From: Stenotrophomonas ginsengisoli
GTDB lineage: Bacteria > Pseudomonadota > Gammaproteobacteria > Xanthomonadales > Xanthomonadaceae
Direction of reading: 5' to 3'
Length of the DNA: 64,000 nt
Assembly (NCBI RefSeq): GCF_001431485.1
Contig: NZ_LDJM01000012.1
Location: forward strand, 99,770-163,769
Positions 9,052 to 18,567 of this stretch are shown here, piece by piece (the first letter of the stretch is position 1; the number at the start of each line of letters is the position of its first letter). Below the pieces are notes generated by a model that saw only the letters and a list, made by a program, of their open reading frames with translations, searched no databases and was not told the origin of the DNA. A program made the position numbers and the translations under genes.

Positions 9052-9740
9052 ACGGGCAGGTACAGATCCATCTCCATGCGCAGGAAGACGACTGGGTCCA
9101 GGCCGCCTGCGCAGCCATTGCCGGCGCCGTGGACGGACCCGGGCCACAACGCCTGCTGTTGTCCGGCGGCAGCACCCCGGCGCCGGTGTACCGCCAACTG
9201 GCCGGCATGCCCCTGCCCTGGGAGCGGCTGCAACTGGGCCTGGCCGACGAACGCTGGCTGCCCGACGGCGATGCCCAACGCAACGACCTGCTGGTAAGCC
9301 AGCACCTGCTGCAGCAACAACCGCTGGCGCGGCTGCAGCCACTGGCCCGCTTTGACCACGGACTGGCCACCTGCGTGGCCGCGGCCAATGCGCGCTGGCA
9401 GGCTCATCCGGCCACCAGCGTGGCCGTGCTGGGCATGGGCAACGATGGCCATACCGCCTCCCTGTTCCCCGGTGCCGGCAACCTGCAGGCCGCCATCGAC
9501 AGCCCCCTGCCCTATGCCGTCATCGACGCCAGCGATTGCCCGGGCGCCCAGCAATTCCCGCTGCGCATCAGCCTGACCCCCACCGGCCTGGCCGCCTGCC
9601 AGACCCGCATCCTGCTGCTGCGCGGCCAGGACAAGCTGAACACCCTGCATGCTGCCCTGGCCAGCGACGATGCCCAGCGTTATCCGATCCTGTATGCCCT
9701 GCACCCGCAGCAAGCGCTGCAGGTGCTGTGCTGCGCCTGA
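9048..9740 (+). CDS. pgl: 6-phosphogluconolactonase
   Basis: Hydrolyses 6-phosphogluconolactone made by Zwf. The 230-residue protein belongs to the DevB/NagB-like family, with LLSGGSTPAPVY (about 32-43), LADERWLP and the active-site stretch GMGNDGHTASLFPG. Length is normal for the family. It is coupled to zwf by the ATGA overlap and precedes edd by 57 bases on the same strand, so the three upper Entner-Doudoroff enzymes are probably one operon. Confidence 0.95.
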   Translation: MNGQVQIHLHAQEDDWVQAACAAIAGAVDGPGPQRLLLSGGSTPAPVYRQLAGMPLPWERLQLGLADERWLPDGDAQRNDLLVSQHLLQQQPLARLQPLARFDHGLATCVAAANARWQAHPATSVAVLGMGNDGHTASLFPGAGNLQAAIDSPLPYAVIDASDCPGAQQFPLRISLTPTGLAACQTRILLLRGQDKLNTLHAALASDDAQRYPILYALHPQQALQVLCCA

Positions 9741-9797
9741 CCTTGCCGCCGGCAGCGCCGTCCCGCGCTTCCGGCCGGTTGTAACCGGAGATTTGCC

Positions 9798-11678
9798 ATG
9801 ACTGCCCTGCACCCGACCATTGCCGCGGTCACTGCCCGCATCATTGCCCGCAGCACCCACAGCCGCGCCGCCTACCTGGCCCAGATCCGCGCCGCGCGCA
9901 GCGCGCCGCCGGCACGCGCCCACCTGAGCTGCGGCAACCTGGCCCACGGCTTTGCCGCCTGCGGCTTCCAGGACAAGGCCACCCTCAAGGCCGCCCATGC
10001 CCCCAACCTGGGCATCATCACCGCCTACAACGACATGCTCTCGGCGCACCAGCCATTCGAGCACTACCCCGAGCTGATCCGGGACGCGGCGCGGGCCATG
10101 GGCGCCACCGCCCAGGTTGCCGGCGGCGTGCCGGCCATGTGTGATGGCGTCACCCAGGGCCGGGCCGGGATGGAACTGTCGCTGTTCTCGCGCGATGTGA
10201 TCGCCCAGGCTACCGCGGTGGGTCTGAGCCACGACATGTTCGATGCGGCCGTGTATCTGGGCGTGTGCGACAAGATCGTGCCCGGCCTGCTGATCGGCGC
10301 ACTGTCCTTCGGCCACCTGCCGGCCGTGTTCATTCCCGCCGGGCCGATGCCCAGCGGCATCCCCAACAAGGAAAAGGCCGCGGTGCGCGAACGCTACGCC
10401 GCCGGCAGTGCCAGTCGCGCCGAACTGCTGGCCGCCGAAGCGGCCAGCTACCACTCACCCGGCACCTGCACCTTCTACGGCACCGCCAATTCCAACCAGG
10501 TCCTGCTCGAAGCCATGGGCCTGCAGTTGCCCGGCACCAGCTTCATCGCCCCGGGCACCGAACTGCGCGCCGCGCTGACCGGTGCCAGTACCCAGCGCGC
10601 CCTGCAGCTGGTGGCCGCCGGCGAGGATTACCGGCCGATCGGCGAGCTGGTTAACGAACATGCCATCGTCAACGCCATCGTTGCCCTGATGGCCACCGGC
10701 GGCTCGACCAACCACACCATCCACTGGATCGCGGTGGCCCGCGCCGCCGGCATCGTGCTGGACTGGCAGGACATGGACGCGATCTCGGCGGTGGTGCCGA
10801 CCCTGGCCCATGTCTATCCCAATGGCCAGGCCGATGTGAACCACTTTGCTGCCGCCGGCGGCACCCAGCTGGTGTTCGGCGAGCTGCTGCGCGCCGGGCT
10901 GATGCATGCCGACATCACCACCATTGCCCCCGGTGGCATGGGCGATTACACCCGCGAGCCGCGCCTGGACGGGCAGCGCCTGCACTGGGTGGAGGGCGCG
11001 GTAACCAGCGCCGATACCAGTGTGGTGCGCCCAGTGGCCGCCCCCTTCGAGCCCCAGGGCGGGCTGCGCCTGCTCGATGGCAACCTCGGCCAGGCCCTGA
11101 TCAAGCTGTCGGCAGTCAAACCCGAACACCGCAGCGTCACCGCGCCGGCCGTGGTGGTGGACAACCCGGCCGCACTGGGTGCCCTGCATGCGGCCGGCGC
11201 CCTGCCGCAGGACTTCATCGCCGTGGTCCGCTTCCAGGGGCCACAGGCCAACGGCATGCCCGAACTGCATTCATTGGCGCCCCTGTTGGGCATGCTGCAG
11301 AACCAGGGGCGCAAGGTGGCCCTGGTCACCGACGGCCGCCTGTCCGGCGCCTCGGGCAAGATTCCGGCCGCCATCCATGTCACCCCGGAGGCGGCACGCG
11401 GCGGCGCCCTGGCCCGCCTGCACGATGGCGATGTGATCAGCGTGGATGGCAACAACGGCCAGCTGCACGTGCATGTGGACCCGGCCGAGCTGGACGCCCG
11501 CCCGCTGGCGCGTGACACCACGCCGGCAGGCCAGAGCCTGGGACGCAACCTGTTCGCACTGAACCGGGCCGTGGTCGGACGTGCCGACCAGGGCGCGCTG
11601 TCCATCCATGCCGGCCCCCTGCTGGCCGACGGTGCGCCGTGGCCGTTCGGCGAGGTTTATCCGGCCAGCGCCGGCTGA
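9798..11678 (+). CDS. edd: 6-phosphogluconate dehydratase
   Basis: Converts 6-phosphogluconate to KDPG in the Entner-Doudoroff pathway; a [4Fe-4S] enzyme of the IlvD/Edd family. The 626-residue product includes [41 protein letters not shown] and [12 protein letters not shown], where the cluster-ligand cysteines sit. The C-terminal domain contains [18 protein letters not shown]. Length favours Edd over IlvD (about 560-615), as does the zwf-pgl context. The aldolase gene eda, commonly next, is not present; a convergent gene follows instead, so KDPG cleavage must be encoded elsewhere. Confidence 0.95.
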   Translation: MTALHPTIAAVTARIIARSTHSRAAYLAQIRAARSAPPARAHLSCGNLAHGFAACGFQDKATLKAAHAPNLGIITAYNDMLSAHQPFEHYPELIRDAARAMGATAQVAGGVPAMCDGVTQGRAGMELSLFSRDVIAQATAVGLSHDMFDAAVYLGVCDKIVPGLLIGALSFGHLPAVFIPAGPMPSGIPNKEKAAVRERYAAGSASRAELLAAEAASYHSPGTCTFYGTANSNQVLLEAMGLQLPGTSFIAPGTELRAALTGASTQRALQLVAAGEDYRPIGELVNEHAIVNAIVALMATGGSTNHTIHWIAVARAAGIVLDWQDMDAISAVVPTLAHVYPNGQADVNHFAAAGGTQLVFGELLRAGLMHADITTIAPGGMGDYTREPRLDGQRLHWVEGAVTSADTSVVRPVAAPFEPQGGLRLLDGNLGQALIKLSAVKPEHRSVTAPAVVVDNPAALGALHAAGALPQDFIAVVRFQGPQANGMPELHSLAPLLGMLQNQGRKVALVTDGRLSGASGKIPAAIHVTPEAARGGALARLHDGDVISVDGNNGQLHVHVDPAELDARPLARDTTPAGQSLGRNLFALNRAVVGRADQGALSIHAGPLLADGAPWPFGEVYPASAG

Positions 11679-11686
11679 GTACCGCG

Positions 11687-11716
11687 ACCTGCCGGCATCT
11701 CAGTGTGCCGGCAGGT
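11687..11716. terminator. Hairpin between convergent edd and the discoidin gene
   Basis: Perfect 11-base stem ACCTGCCGGCA / TGCCGGCAGGT with an 8-base loop, starting 8 bases after the edd stop and covering the last codons and stop of the convergent gene. There is no clear T run on either side, so Rho-independent termination is plausible but weak. Confidence 0.5.
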
Positions 11717-14459
11717 GCAGGCGCAGTTCGGCCGGCAGCGTGGCCAGATGCAGGCGGCCAGCCTGCCATGCCACCGCTTGGCCATCAGCCATGGCCGGCG
11801 TCGGCGGGGTGTTGAACGGCCAGTCCAGCACCAGCCCTGCCGGCGGTGCCTGCAGGCCCGGGGCAAACTGCAGCACCCAGTCATCACCCTCACGCCGCCC
11901 CTGCACGCCCAGCCGTCCCCAGCGGGTCAGCAGGCCGGGCACCTGCAGCCGGCCATCGCGCCAGGCCGTGGCCGGCAAACCGGGCAGCAGGCGCAGGTGG
12001 TCGTCCTGTTCTTCGGCCACGATGGCGGCGATGGCCTGCACCTGGGCCGCGGCCTGGCGGGCATCGAGCAGGCCGCGTGACTGCCCGCGCACCCAGCGCT
12101 GCCAGCCTGCCGGCAATTGGTCATCGAGCTGGGCCAGGGCCCCTTCCCAGATCTGCTGGCGCTGGACCAGCGACACCGGTTCGCCCGGCACCATCACGGC
12201 CAGCGCGGTGGCTGCCGGCGTGACAGTGACCGGAGCCGGCACCGCTTCTTTCCCGGTATCGCTGACGGCAGCCAGTACAGGCGGCTCATCGGCGACGGCC
12301 TCCACGGCCGGTTCGGCCGCCGGCAACAATCGTCCCAGAGCCACCGCCGCGGCAGGCGCCTGCGCCTGCGCCGCACACGCGCCGGCCGGCTGGTAGCGGG
12401 CCAGCGAGTCGTGCAGCCAGGGCTGCAGCGCTGCCTGCTGGTCAATCGTCCAGCCGTGCGCAGCCTGGACCCGGGCCGCGGCCTGCGCCCAATGCGCCAG
12501 CAGGTCGCAATTGCCGGTACTGCCCGAGCCGATACGGGCCAGCAACCACGGCACCACCGCATCGACCTGGTCGGCCTGCAGCAGCGCATCGGCAATGGCC
12601 ATGGCATCGCGGTTGCCGGCACCGATCGCGCGCCGGCTGTCACGCCGCAACCACGGCCCGGCGCGCTCGGCGCGCATCCGCCCCACGGCGGCCTGCCATG
12701 CCATCACCAGGGCCTGGCCCTGGCTGCCGGGCAGCACCCAGCCTTCACCGGCCAGCGTGCTGGCCTGGAACTGCCCGGGCACCTTGTCCGACACCTGACC
12801 CGCTGCTGCCATCGGCAGCCACACCTCCCATTCCTGGTTGCCATTGGCCGCCAGCTCCTTGCGCCAGATCAGGGCAGCCGAGGCCAGCCCCTGCTCGTCC
12901 TCGGCCTGTCGGGTGGCAGGCAGTTGCGCGCCACGCAGCAGGTTCATCGCCAGCCCGGCATCAAAGTGGCTGGCAAACTGCGCATCGGCCGGGGTGATCG
13001 CCAGCAGCGCGGTGCGGCCATTGACCTCCACCCGGCCCGGGGCAGCATCAATGGAGGCAATCCAGCCGGCACCACCGGCCAGATCGCCCAGACGCCCGGC
13101 CGGATGCAGCTGGAACGGACGCAGCGCCAGTGCCAATGCGTAGCGATGGCTGGCCCGGTCCGGGTTGGACAGGCGGTAGCGCAGGCGCAGCCACGGCCGG
13201 CCGTGGCCATCATTGCCGCTGCTGGCGGCGATCTCCAGCCGCGCCTGGCCATGCAGCCAGTGGCTGCGCGCCGCACCGGCCTGCCACTGCGGGCTCAGCT
13301 CCATCTGGCTGGCCGACAGCCACTGCCCGTCGATCTGCAGCAGCGGCTCCAGCGAGAAACTGCCCGGCAGGGTCTCCACACTGCCCTGGGCACTGAACCA
13401 GGCCGGGGCAACCGCCCCTTGCGCCCCCAGCACGGTCCATTCCAGCGGGCCACCGGACAGGCTCGGTGGCAGGATGCCGGCCGGCCACTGCTTGCCGACC
13501 TCGGCCAGGAAGACCTCGGTGGAACGTCCAAAGGCCGCCGGCTGCGGCAGCAGGTCGACAATGCCGTAGCGCCAGTTCGGCCCGTCCTCCAGGTCCAGGC
13601 GCAGGTAGCGTGCCTGCAACGGCCCCAGGCGCAGGCGGTCGGTATTGCCCGAGGCCCCCTCGATGCGCCGCAGCTGCTGCCAGCGCCGGCCATCGCTGGA
13701 AGCCTGCACCCGGTAACGGTCCGCACGCAGGCCGGCCGCCCACTGCACCAGCAGGCCACCCACATCACGCTCACGGCCCAGGTCCAGGCTCACCGTCTGC
13801 TGCTTGACCCCGCTGCTGACCCACAGGGTGTCACTGCGACCATCCACCATGCGCTGCTGCAGGGCGGTGGCTGTATCGGCCAGGGCCACCGGCTTGAACG
13901 GCTCGTCCGCATCATCATCCCCGGCCTGCACGGCCAGGTTGTCCAGGCACCACTGCGCCTTGCCACCGGCAGGTGCGGCCAGATGCAGCTCGACACGGCT
14001 GATGGCCTGCGGCAGCACCGCGACATTGCCGGCCGCATCACTGAAATCGGCCAGTGCCCAGTACTGCGGTTGCCAGCGCGAGCCCAGCTCGCGGCCATGA
14101 CGATGACCACCGATGCGCCGGCCCTGGCCATCGACCAGTTGCAACGAAAGCTGCGCCTGGGCGGCCTCGCCGCGGCTGGAGCTGATCAGGCGTGCACCTG
14201 CGGCAAGGCTCAGCGGCAGCGGCGCACTGAACCGGGCACTGCCCGGCAGGTCGCCAAAGTCGGCCTGCAGGCACAAGGCCCGGCCACCGTCAGCACCGCC
14301 GACCCGGTTCAAACGGGCCTGGGCACCTTCGGACACCTGCAGGCGCCAGCGGCCCGGATCATCAAAGCCCTCCACCACCCGCACTGCCGATTGCGCGGCC
14401 GCTCCGGCCGCCACACCCAACAGTGCGCTGCCCAGCAACATCACCAGCACTGACCTCAC
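11700..14459 (-). CDS. Large secreted protein with a discoidin (F5/8 type C) domain
   Basis: A 919-residue exported protein. Residues 1-23 form a signal peptide ending in AGAAAQ. A first beta-rich domain (about 25-185) is followed by a discoidin-like carbohydrate-binding domain (about 195-305: VSLDLGRERDVGGLLVQW, YRVQASSDGRRWQQL, ARYLRLDL). Beyond it lies a large beta-sandwich region (about 330-560) and an Ala-rich, probably helical C-terminal half. The overall layout resembles large polysaccharide-active enzymes, but no catalytic motif was recognised. It lies 101 bases downstream of an Oar-like TonB receptor on the same strand, so the pair probably binds and imports a polymer-derived ligand. 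Confidence 0.72.
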   Translation of the reverse strand: MRSVLVMLLGSALLGVAAGAAAQSAVRVVEGFDDPGRWRLQVSEGAQARLNRVGGADGGRALCLQADFGDLPGSARFSAPLPLSLAAGARLISSSRGEAAQAQLSLQLVDGQGRRIGGHRHGRELGSRWQPQYWALADFSDAAGNVAVLPQAISRVELHLAAPAGGKAQWCLDNLAVQAGDDDADEPFKPVALADTATALQQRMVDGRSDTLWVSSGVKQQTVSLDLGRERDVGGLLVQWAAGLRADRYRVQASSDGRRWQQLRRIEGASGNTDRLRLGPLQARYLRLDLEDGPNWRYGIVDLLPQPAAFGRSTEVFLAEVGKQWPAGILPPSLSGGPLEWTVLGAQGAVAPAWFSAQGSVETLPGSFSLEPLLQIDGQWLSASQMELSPQWQAGAARSHWLHGQARLEIAASSGNDGHGRPWLRLRYRLSNPDRASHRYALALALRPFQLHPAGRLGDLAGGAGWIASIDAAPGRVEVNGRTALLAITPADAQFASHFDAGLAMNLLRGAQLPATRQAEDEQGLASAALIWRKELAANGNQEWEVWLPMAAAGQVSDKVPGQFQASTLAGEGWVLPGSQGQALVMAWQAAVGRMRAERAGPWLRRDSRRAIGAGNRDAMAIADALLQADQVDAVVPWLLARIGSGSTGNCDLLAHWAQAAARVQAAHGWTIDQQAALQPWLHDSLARYQPAGACAAQAQAPAAAVALGRLLPAAEPAVEAVADEPPVLAAVSDTGKEAVPAPVTVTPAATALAVMVPGEPVSLVQRQQIWEGALAQLDDQLPAGWQRWVRGQSRGLLDARQAAAQVQAIAAIVAEEQDDHLRLLPGLPATAWRDGRLQVPGLLTRWGRLGVQGRREGDDWVLQFAPGLQAPPAGLVLDWPFNTPPTPAMADGQAVAWQAGRLHLATLPAELRLHLPAH

Positions 14460-14525
14460 AAGCCTTGCTCCAGCGCAATCACATCCATGGAACCCATCCT
14501 GCCCGATTGCCGGCAGGCAAGGCCA

Positions 14526-14547
14526 GCACCGTCATCGACGACGGTGC
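14526..14547 (-). terminator. Hairpin after the TonB receptor gene
   Basis: Eight-base stem GCACCGTC / GACGGTGC with a 6-base loop, 13 bases past the receptor stop codon in its direction of transcription. It lacks a T run and lies before the discoidin gene, so it could attenuate rather than end transcription. Confidence 0.35.
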
Positions 14548-14560
14548 CGGCGCATGCGCC

Positions 14561-17518
14561 TTACCAATCCAGGCCGAAAGACAGCTTGAAGGTGCGGGTG
14601 GCGTACTGGTCCCAGGAATTGATGGCCCCGGTCTCCCAGTTCATGCCGTAGCCGCCCCAGTTCTGCCAGTCGAATACGTTGAGCACATCGGCACGCACCT
14701 TCAGCTTGACGTCGCTGCCGGTGTCCCAGGTCTTGGCCAGCGACAGGTCGAACTGCTTGAAGCCGATGTTGCCGTCAGGCTGATAGCTGCGGATGGTTTC
14801 ATAGCCACCGGTGCCGTCCACACCCCAGCGGCGCAGGTGGCTGGCCAGGGTCAACTTGCCCGACAGGCTCATGCCATAGCCGATGTCACCAAAGCCACTG
14901 AGCACCAGGCGGTGACGCGGCGTATAGGCCCCACCGAAGCTGCCGCCGGCCGGGAAATACCAGCCATATTCCGGGTCCTGCTCATGCACATTCTGCTCGG
15001 CGGCCGTATAGGTATAGGCCAGGTTGAGGCTCCACGGGCTGGTCTCACTGTAGGGCTTGTCGGCACCGAGCAGCAGCGAGTGGCTGCGGCTTTCCAGGTT
15101 GTTGCTGGCCAGGATCAGGTTGCCCATCCCCGGCACGCCACCACCACCCCACGGGCTGCCGCTGGCACTGAAATAGCTGCCATCCGCGCGTCGGTTGCCC
15201 AGCTGCATCAGCAGGCCATCGTTGTAGTCGATGAACTGGTAGGCCAGCGAGGTGTTCCAGGCCTGCCCGGCCAGATCGAAACTGTTGCGGATGCCCAGGC
15301 TGAACTGGTCCGAATACGGCACCTTCAGGTCGTTGGCAAACATCCACACCTCGCGCCCGGCCTGGCCACTGCTGACCAGGCTCATCAGGTAGTCGCGGTC
15401 GAGCAGCTGTTCGCTCCAGTCCACGCAGCTGGGCTGGCTGGTATCGCAGGCATGGCCGGGCGAGTTGATCGCCAGCTGGCGGTTGGGGAACGTCGCCTTG
15501 GTCCGCTCCAGCTGCTGGTAATCGAACAGGTTGCGGTCATAGGCGCGGCCGATGCCGCCAAACAGCACGTGGCGCTCGTCACCGCTCAGGTCATAGGAAA
15601 AGCCGATGCGCGGCTGCCAGGCATTCTTGAAGGCCTTGCGGTTGGAACCGGTGCTGATGAAGTCGGCCACGTTGATGCCACCGGCGGCCAAGGTCTGGGC
15701 ATAGCTCTGCCCGGCCGGCACACCGGCCTGCGGGTCCTGCGCTGCCAGCGCGGCCAGCACGTCGTCACCGGTCACAAAGTCCGACCAGGCCGGGGTCTTT
15801 TCGTAGTCCCAACGCAGGCCCAGGTTCAGGGTCAGGCGGTCGGTCACGTCCCAGTCGTCCTGGACATAGATACCGAACTGCTTGTTGGACGAACGGGCGA
15901 TGCCGCCGCCTGTGCCGGCGGCCGGGCTGCCGAAGGACACGTAATACGGCACCTGCCCGCCCTGATTGATGTCGTAGTAGAACTGCGGGTTGTAGGGCTG
16001 CTGCTCGGTGGTGTTCAGGTCCACCTGCTTGTACTTCACACCGAACTTGAGGGTGTGGCCGGCAAAACCGAAGTAAGTGGTGTCATTCTGGAAGGACCAG
16101 CCTTCCTGGCCCTTGTCCTGCAGGCCGCCACTGCCGGCACCGGTACGGAACAAGGTCCTGCCATTGTTGCGGCTGCCATCGGTGAGCTGGTAGCCATTGC
16201 CGTAGTTGACCGGCGCCATCGACCAGTAGGCCTCTTCGCGGGTCAGATGGGCATCGTTGAGCCAGTCCATGCTGCTGTACTGCCAACGCAGGTCATAGCG
16301 GTCCTCGTCCACCCCGGTATCGGTGCCGAAGCTGGCTGCGCTCTGGGCGCCGACATTGCCCACGCCCAGCTCTTCGCGGCGCTTGAAGGTCAGCTCGACC
16401 AGGTTGGACTCATCCACCGTCCAGCTGAGCTTGCCGAAGTACAGGTCTTCCTTGAACGGCACGCTGACCGAGCCGAACTGGTCGGCCAGCCAGGCCGGCA
16501 TGTCGGCCACGCTCAGGCCCTCGCCCGGAACCAGGTCCTTGGGCGAGTTGTATTCCTTGGCCTCGTAGCTGGTGAAAAAGTGCAGGCGGTCGCGGATGAG
16601 CGGCCCGCCCAGGCTCATGCCGTACTGGGTTTCGTTGGAGCGGGTCTTGTCCCCGCCGCGCTCGTCCTGCCGCTGCGTGCGCCAATCCTGGTTGGTGTAA
16701 TCCCAGAAGAAGGAGCCGGAAAAATCATTGGTGCCCGACTTGGTCACCGCAGTCACTGCCGCCGAGCTGATCTGGTCGTACTCGGCCTTGTAGTTGGAGG
16801 TGATGACCTTGTACTCGCCAATGGCCAGCTGCGGGAACGGGTTGCCGCGACTGGAGTCCTGGCCGGTGATGCCGCCCTTGATGACGTAGTTCTTCTGCCC
16901 CACGCCATCGATGTAGACATTGATGTTGTTGGCGCTCTGCGCGCCGGCGCGCAGCTTGGTGGCGCCATTGCCCGGGTTCTGCTCAAAGATCATGCCCGGC
17001 ACGGTGTCGGCAAAGGCCAGGAAGTTGCGCGTACCCTGCGGCAGCGCCTCGATCTGGCGGTTGCTGACATAGGTGGCCATTTCCGAGGTCTTGGTCTCCA
17101 CCATCGCGGTGGCGGTGACCTGCACAGCATCCAGCTCCTGCGCCGGGCCGGCGACCGCAGTTTCGCGCTCGCCACCCACGCCCAGGTCCAGGGTGGCGAC
17201 CTGGCCGACCGCCACACTGACCAGCCGCTCCTGGGTCTGGCCATTGGCCTGCACGCTGACCCGGTACTGCCCGGGCACCAGGCCCGGCAGCACATAACTG
17301 CCGTTGGCACCGACCTGGGCGGTGCGCACCGCACCGGTGGCCACGTTGGTGGCAGTGACCTGACTGCCGGCGGCCGGCGCCGAATCGGCATGCACCTGGC
17401 CACGCAGGGTGGCCGCGGTGCTCTGGGCCATGGCCGGCGCAGCCACACTCAAACCGGCAGCCAGTGCCAGCACCAACAAACGACGGGAAGGCAATCGGGT
17501 AAGGCTACGCTGCGACAT
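14561..17518 (-). CDS. TonB-dependent outer-membrane receptor, Oar-like, with carboxypeptidase-regulatory domain
   Basis: A 985-residue outer-membrane receptor. Signal peptide to about 28 (SVAAPAMAQS), then a carboxypeptidase-regulatory-like beta domain (about 33-115, TLRGQVHADSAPAAGSQVTA), a plug domain (about 135-260) and a long beta-barrel ending in FKLSFGLDW, a typical aromatic BAM-recognition end. This architecture is that of Oar-type receptors, numerous in Xanthomonadaceae. The start at 17518 has GGAG nine bases upstream; ATGs at 17530 and 17539 are alternatives. The substrate cannot be told from sequence; the following secreted discoidin protein suggests a glycan or glycoprotein fragment. 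Confidence 0.9.
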   Translation of the reverse strand: MSQRSLTRLPSRRLLVLALAAGLSVAAPAMAQSTAATLRGQVHADSAPAAGSQVTATNVATGAVRTAQVGANGSYVLPGLVPGQYRVSVQANGQTQERLVSVAVGQVATLDLGVGGERETAVAGPAQELDAVQVTATAMVETKTSEMATYVSNRQIEALPQGTRNFLAFADTVPGMIFEQNPGNGATKLRAGAQSANNINVYIDGVGQKNYVIKGGITGQDSSRGNPFPQLAIGEYKVITSNYKAEYDQISSAAVTAVTKSGTNDFSGSFFWDYTNQDWRTQRQDERGGDKTRSNETQYGMSLGGPLIRDRLHFFTSYEAKEYNSPKDLVPGEGLSVADMPAWLADQFGSVSVPFKEDLYFGKLSWTVDESNLVELTFKRREELGVGNVGAQSAASFGTDTGVDEDRYDLRWQYSSMDWLNDAHLTREEAYWSMAPVNYGNGYQLTDGSRNNGRTLFRTGAGSGGLQDKGQEGWSFQNDTTYFGFAGHTLKFGVKYKQVDLNTTEQQPYNPQFYYDINQGGQVPYYVSFGSPAAGTGGGIARSSNKQFGIYVQDDWDVTDRLTLNLGLRWDYEKTPAWSDFVTGDDVLAALAAQDPQAGVPAGQSYAQTLAAGGINVADFISTGSNRKAFKNAWQPRIGFSYDLSGDERHVLFGGIGRAYDRNLFDYQQLERTKATFPNRQLAINSPGHACDTSQPSCVDWSEQLLDRDYLMSLVSSGQAGREVWMFANDLKVPYSDQFSLGIRNSFDLAGQAWNTSLAYQFIDYNDGLLMQLGNRRADGSYFSASGSPWGGGGVPGMGNLILASNNLESRSHSLLLGADKPYSETSPWSLNLAYTYTAAEQNVHEQDPEYGWYFPAGGSFGGAYTPRHRLVLSGFGDIGYGMSLSGKLTLASHLRRWGVDGTGGYETIRSYQPDGNIGFKQFDLSLAKTWDTGSDVKLKVRADVLNVFDWQNWGGYGMNWETGAINSWDQYATRTFKLSFGLDW

Positions 17519-17554
17519 CGGCCGCTCCATCAAGGTCATGAAAGAAAGAAGCAC

Positions 17555-17570
17555 GGGGGCGCAGGCCCCC
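17555..17570 (-). terminator. GC hairpin between bolA and the TonB receptor
   Basis: Six-base stem GGGGGC / GCCCCC with a GCAG loop. On the minus strand it is followed by a T/C-rich stretch (CTTCTTTCTTTC). It lies 102 bases after the bolA stop and 37 bases before the receptor ATG, so it could end the yciI-bolA transcript or act in the receptor leader. Confidence 0.5.
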
Positions 17571-17671
17571 GGTACGCTGCGCATTGTTCGCAAACAAACG
17601 TGAACAGATTGCGTACCCAATCACAGCCTGTGACAGAAACCTTGCCGATCAGGGCACCTGGTCAGCCCGAA

Positions 17672-17953
17672 TTAAGCCAATCCGGCCTCTTCCGGGGTCT
17701 GCGCCTGCACGCCCAGGGCATGGATGTCGGTCTGCATCATGTCCCCCAGCGCCGCGTACACCGCCCGGTGCCGGGCCAACGGGCGCAGACCGGCAAAGGC
17801 GGTACTGACAATGCGCACATTGAAATGACCGCGGCCATCGCGGGCACCGGCATGGCCGGCATGGCGCGCGCTGTCATCGACCACCTCCAGCTGCACCGGC
17901 GACAACGCTGCCTGCAGCAACTGCTCCATCCTCGCCACCCGTGCCGCGTTCAT
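17672..17953 (-). CDS. bolA: BolA family protein
   Basis: A 93-residue BolA-like protein of the class II KH fold, which partners monothiol glutaredoxins in Fe-S cluster handling and influences cell shape and envelope genes in E. coli. The core [21 protein letters not shown] and the helix [22 protein letters not shown] are characteristic, and a conserved His is present in HAGHAG before the second strand. The ATG overlaps the yciI stop by the ATGA arrangement, so the two are translated together. Which BolA paralogue group it belongs to cannot be decided by eye. Confidence 0.9.
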   Translation of the reverse strand: MNAARVARMEQLLQAALSPVQLEVVDDSARHAGHAGARDGRGHFNVRIVSTAFAGLRPLARHRAVYAALGDMMQTDIHALGVQAQTPEEAGLA

Positions 17954-18249
17954 GGCAGCACCTTCTTGAACGGACGCACCAGCACGCGCTGGTAGACACC
18001 GGCAGCCACATACGGGTCAGCCTCGGCCCAGACCTGGGCCTGTTCCAGCGCATCGAACTGCGCAATCACCACCGAGCCACTGAAACCGGCCGGACCCGGG
18101 TCCTCGCCATCGATGGCCGGGCAAGGTCCGGCCAGCAGCAGACGCCCCGCATCAGCCAGTGCCTGCAAGCGCGCCAGATGCGCGCTGCGTGCCTGCAGCC
18201 GTGCGGCCAGCACATCGGCCCCGTCAAAGCCCTCGATCACATACCACAC
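17950..18249 (-). CDS. yciI: YciI family protein
   Basis: A 99-residue ferredoxin-like dimeric alpha-beta-barrel protein of the YCII family. Starting from a GTG at 18249 the product reads [19 protein letters not shown], with the usual [24 protein letters not shown] and [11 protein letters not shown] motifs; the His and Asp in these segments are the conserved putative active-site residues. Its biochemical role is unknown. The GTG is chosen because the family normally starts one residue before WYV; longer in-frame extensions run through scpA antisense and are rejected. It is translationally coupled to bolA. Confidence 0.87.
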   Translation of the reverse strand: MWYVIEGFDGADVLAARLQARSAHLARLQALADAGRLLLAGPCPAIDGEDPGPAGFSGSVVIAQFDALEQAQVWAEADPYVAAGVYQRVLVRPFKKVLP

Positions 18250-18567
18250 GGCCAACCCCACACAAACGTTGAACAGGCGGCCAGTGTAGCCCGCCAGTAC
18301 TGGACACGGGCCACGCCACAGCGTTAGTCTTGGCACCTGCACGCGTTGGTGACCTGCCACCCGGCCGCCCACAGGCCTGCCCCGGGACGCACCGCGCAAC
18401 GCCGTGATGACCACCTTCCCTTGCTCCACCATGCACCGCCCGGCGCATGGCCTTGATGTTTGATGTGTGGCGGCACCGCAACGGCGGTGCAAACCGTGTG
18501 TACCCGACGTCGCAACGCTGCCTGCCAGCGCCGCGAACCAGGGGCGCAGCCTCCGTATCTGGAACTG
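18250..18567. other. Divergent intergenic region, yciI / scpA
   Basis: A 318-base spacer between divergent yciI and scpA. A 7-base inverted repeat GCACCGC / GCGGTGC is visible near 18474-18491, upstream of scpA. No convincing gene was found in any frame; it presumably holds the two promoters, but no clear -35/-10 pair was identified. Confidence 0.5.

Noticed and set aside
14423..17995. Plus-strand open frame of 1190 codons opposite the TonB receptor
   Set aside because: Antisense to a full-length receptor with signal peptide, plug and barrel; its translation is low-complexity His/Gln/Gly-rich with no domains.
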